A stretch of DNA of 6,735 bases from an uncultured Opitutia bacterium (GTDB taxonomy: Bacteria > Verrucomicrobiota > Verrucomicrobiia > Opitutales > Coraliomargaritaceae), in assembly GCA_937899295.1 (NCBI GenBank), contig CALBPO010000287.1, forward strand, positions 1 to 6,735, given 5' to 3'. A program made the position numbers and the translations under genes. The notes below the pieces were generated by a model that saw only the letters and a program-made list of their open reading frames with translations, was not told the origin of the DNA and made no database searches. Within the stretch, counting starts at the first letter, position 1; each line of letters begins with the position of its first letter. Below are positions 5,325-6,735 of this stretch, in pieces.

Positions 5325-6735
5325 ATGAAATACACAGCTTTTCTCCTTTTGATCTCGCTACTTGCGGCTATTTCCTTGTTTGCGGACAAAAATCCTCCAT
5401 TGAATGTCAAAGTGGATGCCCAGTCTATCGCCACATCGGGGGATATGCCACTTGTCTCGTATGCGGGTGTTTTAGGTCAAGCTACACCCTCAGTGGTCGC
5501 GGTATATACCTCGCGCATCGTGTCGGCTAGGGAAAGCCTAACTTTGCCCGAATTCTACCGTCAATTCAGTCGCCCCATTCCTCGTGCGATGCCTGAAGAG
5601 GGTTCGAACCGTGAGCGTAAGGAGCGACTAGGCGTGGGCTCAGGTGTGATTATTTCTGCGGATGGCTACATCGTGACGAATTACCATGTGGTGCAAGGGA
5701 TGCGAGGACGTGAAGTGGATGAGATACTTGTTCGCCTGAATGATGGCACCGAGTATGTGGCCACTCTGATTGGTTCCGACTCGAAGACGGACGTCGCTAT
5801 CCTGAAGATTGAGGCGAATGCTTCCTTGCCCGCCGTGACGCTGGCCGATAGCGATCTTCTGCGTGTGGGGGACATTGTCTTTGCGATTGGTAACCCGCGT
5901 GATTTGGGACTCACTGCCACGCAAGGGATTGTTTCTGCGCTTGAGCGTAATCGAGGCGGCCAGATTCTCGGAGCAGGATCTTATGAGAACTTTATTCAAA
6001 CCGACGCAGCGATTAATTTAGGGAACTCGGGCGGTGCGCTGGTCGATGCATGGGGGCGACTGGTTGGTATCAATACGGCAATCGTCTCAAACAGCGGAGG
6101 TAGCATCGGTCTCGGTTTCGCCATTCCTGTGAATATGGTGCTCAATGTGGCTTCGAATTTGATTAAGAGCGGCGAAGTACCCAGAGGGATGCTGGGGCTT
6201 TTCCCAGATGATCTAAACCGAGAAATGGCCGACGCCTTTGGATTAGAAAGTACACGTGGTGCGCTGGTCAATCAAGTGCAAGAAGACTCGCCCGCTTCGA
6301 GAGGCGGTATTCGGCACGGGGATATTATTCTGAAAATCGACGAAAGAGAGATCGATTCGGCTGCTGAGCTTCGCTTAGTGGTTTCTCAAGTTCTTCCTGG
6401 CACTAAGGTCGCAGTGACTTTAATACGCCAAGGTAAGACCATGGTATTGCCAATCACGCTGGGCAGTCTCACTGGAAAAGTGGCGGCCATCAATACGAAT
6501 TCTAGTCCCCTTAAAGGCATCAGTCTTCGACCGCTCGACGATGACTTACGCGATGTTTACTCAATTCCGAAAGACCTTGATGGAGTCTTATTAATTGAAG
6601 TGGATGGTGACTCACCTTTTGTCGATAAACTGGAGCCTTTGACCGTGATCATCGAGATCAACGGGAATGCTGTCGATGGCATCGATGGGATTGAAGAGAA
6701 TCTGATCATTAATAGGCAAAATCGTTTCTACGTCT
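5325..6735 (+). CDS. Do/HtrA-family periplasmic serine protease (DegP/DegQ-like), 3' end beyond window
   Basis: Periplasmic protease/chaperone of envelope protein quality control. The frame from ATG 5325 is open to the window end (470 codons visible, no stop). Residues 1-20 form a signal peptide (MKYTAFLLLISLLAAISLFA, likely cut before DKN). The trypsin-like domain spans about 50-280 with all three catalytic residues: His121 in TNYHVVQG, Asp156 in SKTDVAILKI and Ser235 in NLGNSGGALVD. A polar segment at about 83-102 (SRPIPRAMPEEGSNRERKER) precedes the LGVGSGVIIS strand and corresponds to the variable LA-loop region. PDZ1 spans about 285-380; its peptide-binding loop reads RGMLGLF, where RGxLGV is usual. 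PDZ2 starts near 397 (KGISLRPL) and is cut off near NRFYV. The two-PDZ layout fits DegP/DegQ rather than DegS. No Shine-Dalgarno box precedes the ATG. It follows the UreH-like gene by 77 bases with no evident terminator between. Confidence 0.95.
   Translation, partial: MKYTAFLLLISLLAAISLFADKNPPLNVKVDAQSIATSGDMPLVSYAGVLGQATPSVVAVYTSRIVSARESLTLPEFYRQFSRPIPRAMPEEGSNRERKERLGVGSGVIISADGYIVTNYHVVQGMRGREVDEILVRLNDGTEYVATLIGSDSKTDVAILKIEANASLPAVTLADSDLLRVGDIVFAIGNPRDLGLTATQGIVSALERNRGGQILGAGSYENFIQTDAAINLGNSGGALVDAWGRLVGINTAIVSNSGGSIGLGFAIPVNMVLNVASNLIKSGEVPRGMLGLFPDDLNREMADAFGLESTRGALVNQVQEDSPASRGGIRHGDIILKIDEREIDSAAELRLVVSQVLPGTKVAVTLIRQGKTMVLPITLGSLTGKVAAINTNSSPLKGISLRPLDDDLRDVYSIPKDLDGVLLIEVDGDSPFVDKLEPLTVIIEINGNAVDGIDGIEENLIINRQNRFYV

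Noticed and set aside
5640..6271. Three minus-strand open frames inside the HtrA gene
   Set aside because: The plus strand encodes an intact protease with its catalytic triad across the same bases, so these are chance antisense frames.
1..6735. CRISPR arrays, tRNAs, transposases, prophage or defence genes
   Set aside because: No regularly spaced direct repeats, cloverleaf-like sequences or matching proteins were seen on either strand.

Overview
The window reads as bacterial chromosome from a Gram-negative organism: it has a dipeptide/oligopeptide-type ABC importer, a periplasmic HtrA/Deg protease with a signal peptide, and chorismate synthase. Codon use is mixed and base composition looks near 50% GC. 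Start codons mostly lack a Shine-Dalgarno box, and a TTCGA-rich inverted repeat sits between two genes. Together with the protein style, this makes me lean towards Verrucomicrobiota (Opitutae/Puniceicoccales-like). That placement is an impression, not a demonstrated result.

Region 1 (1-2345, + strand) is the tail of an Opp/Dpp importer. The first ~125 bases encode the recognisable C-terminal end of an OppB-type permease (GNLFSDLLLGWMDPRIRLE). It lies in the same reading frame as the following OppC-type permease, with no stop between them but a TAG at 13-15 just upstream. After the OppC-type permease comes a 110-base spacer carrying a TTCGA-word inverted repeat, then an OppD-type ATPase that stops where the family's C-terminal oligo_HPY segment should begin. 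No OppF partner follows.

Region 2 (2348-4267, - strand) meets region 1 tail to tail with only 2 bases between stop codons. Reading in its own direction, it holds a complete aroC (chorismate synthase, last step of the shikimate pathway) followed after about 90 bases by a CobW-like P-loop protein. That protein's Walker A lysine and base-recognition motif are both degraded, so it looks like a pseudo-GTPase. It is the least familiar gene here.

Region 3 (4268-4506) is a divergent intergenic region with an imperfect inverted repeat.

Region 4 (4507-6735, + strand) holds a polytopic membrane protein of the UreH-like/TauE-SafE type with the HCxxMCGP motif. It is followed after 77 bases by a Do/HtrA serine protease (signal peptide, complete His-Asp-Ser triad, first PDZ complete, second PDZ cut by the window end).

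No tRNA, rRNA, CRISPR array, transposase or phage gene was seen. I found no convincing complete novel system. The most interesting points are the OppB-OppC junction, the OppD without its tail domain, and the degenerate CobW-like protein.
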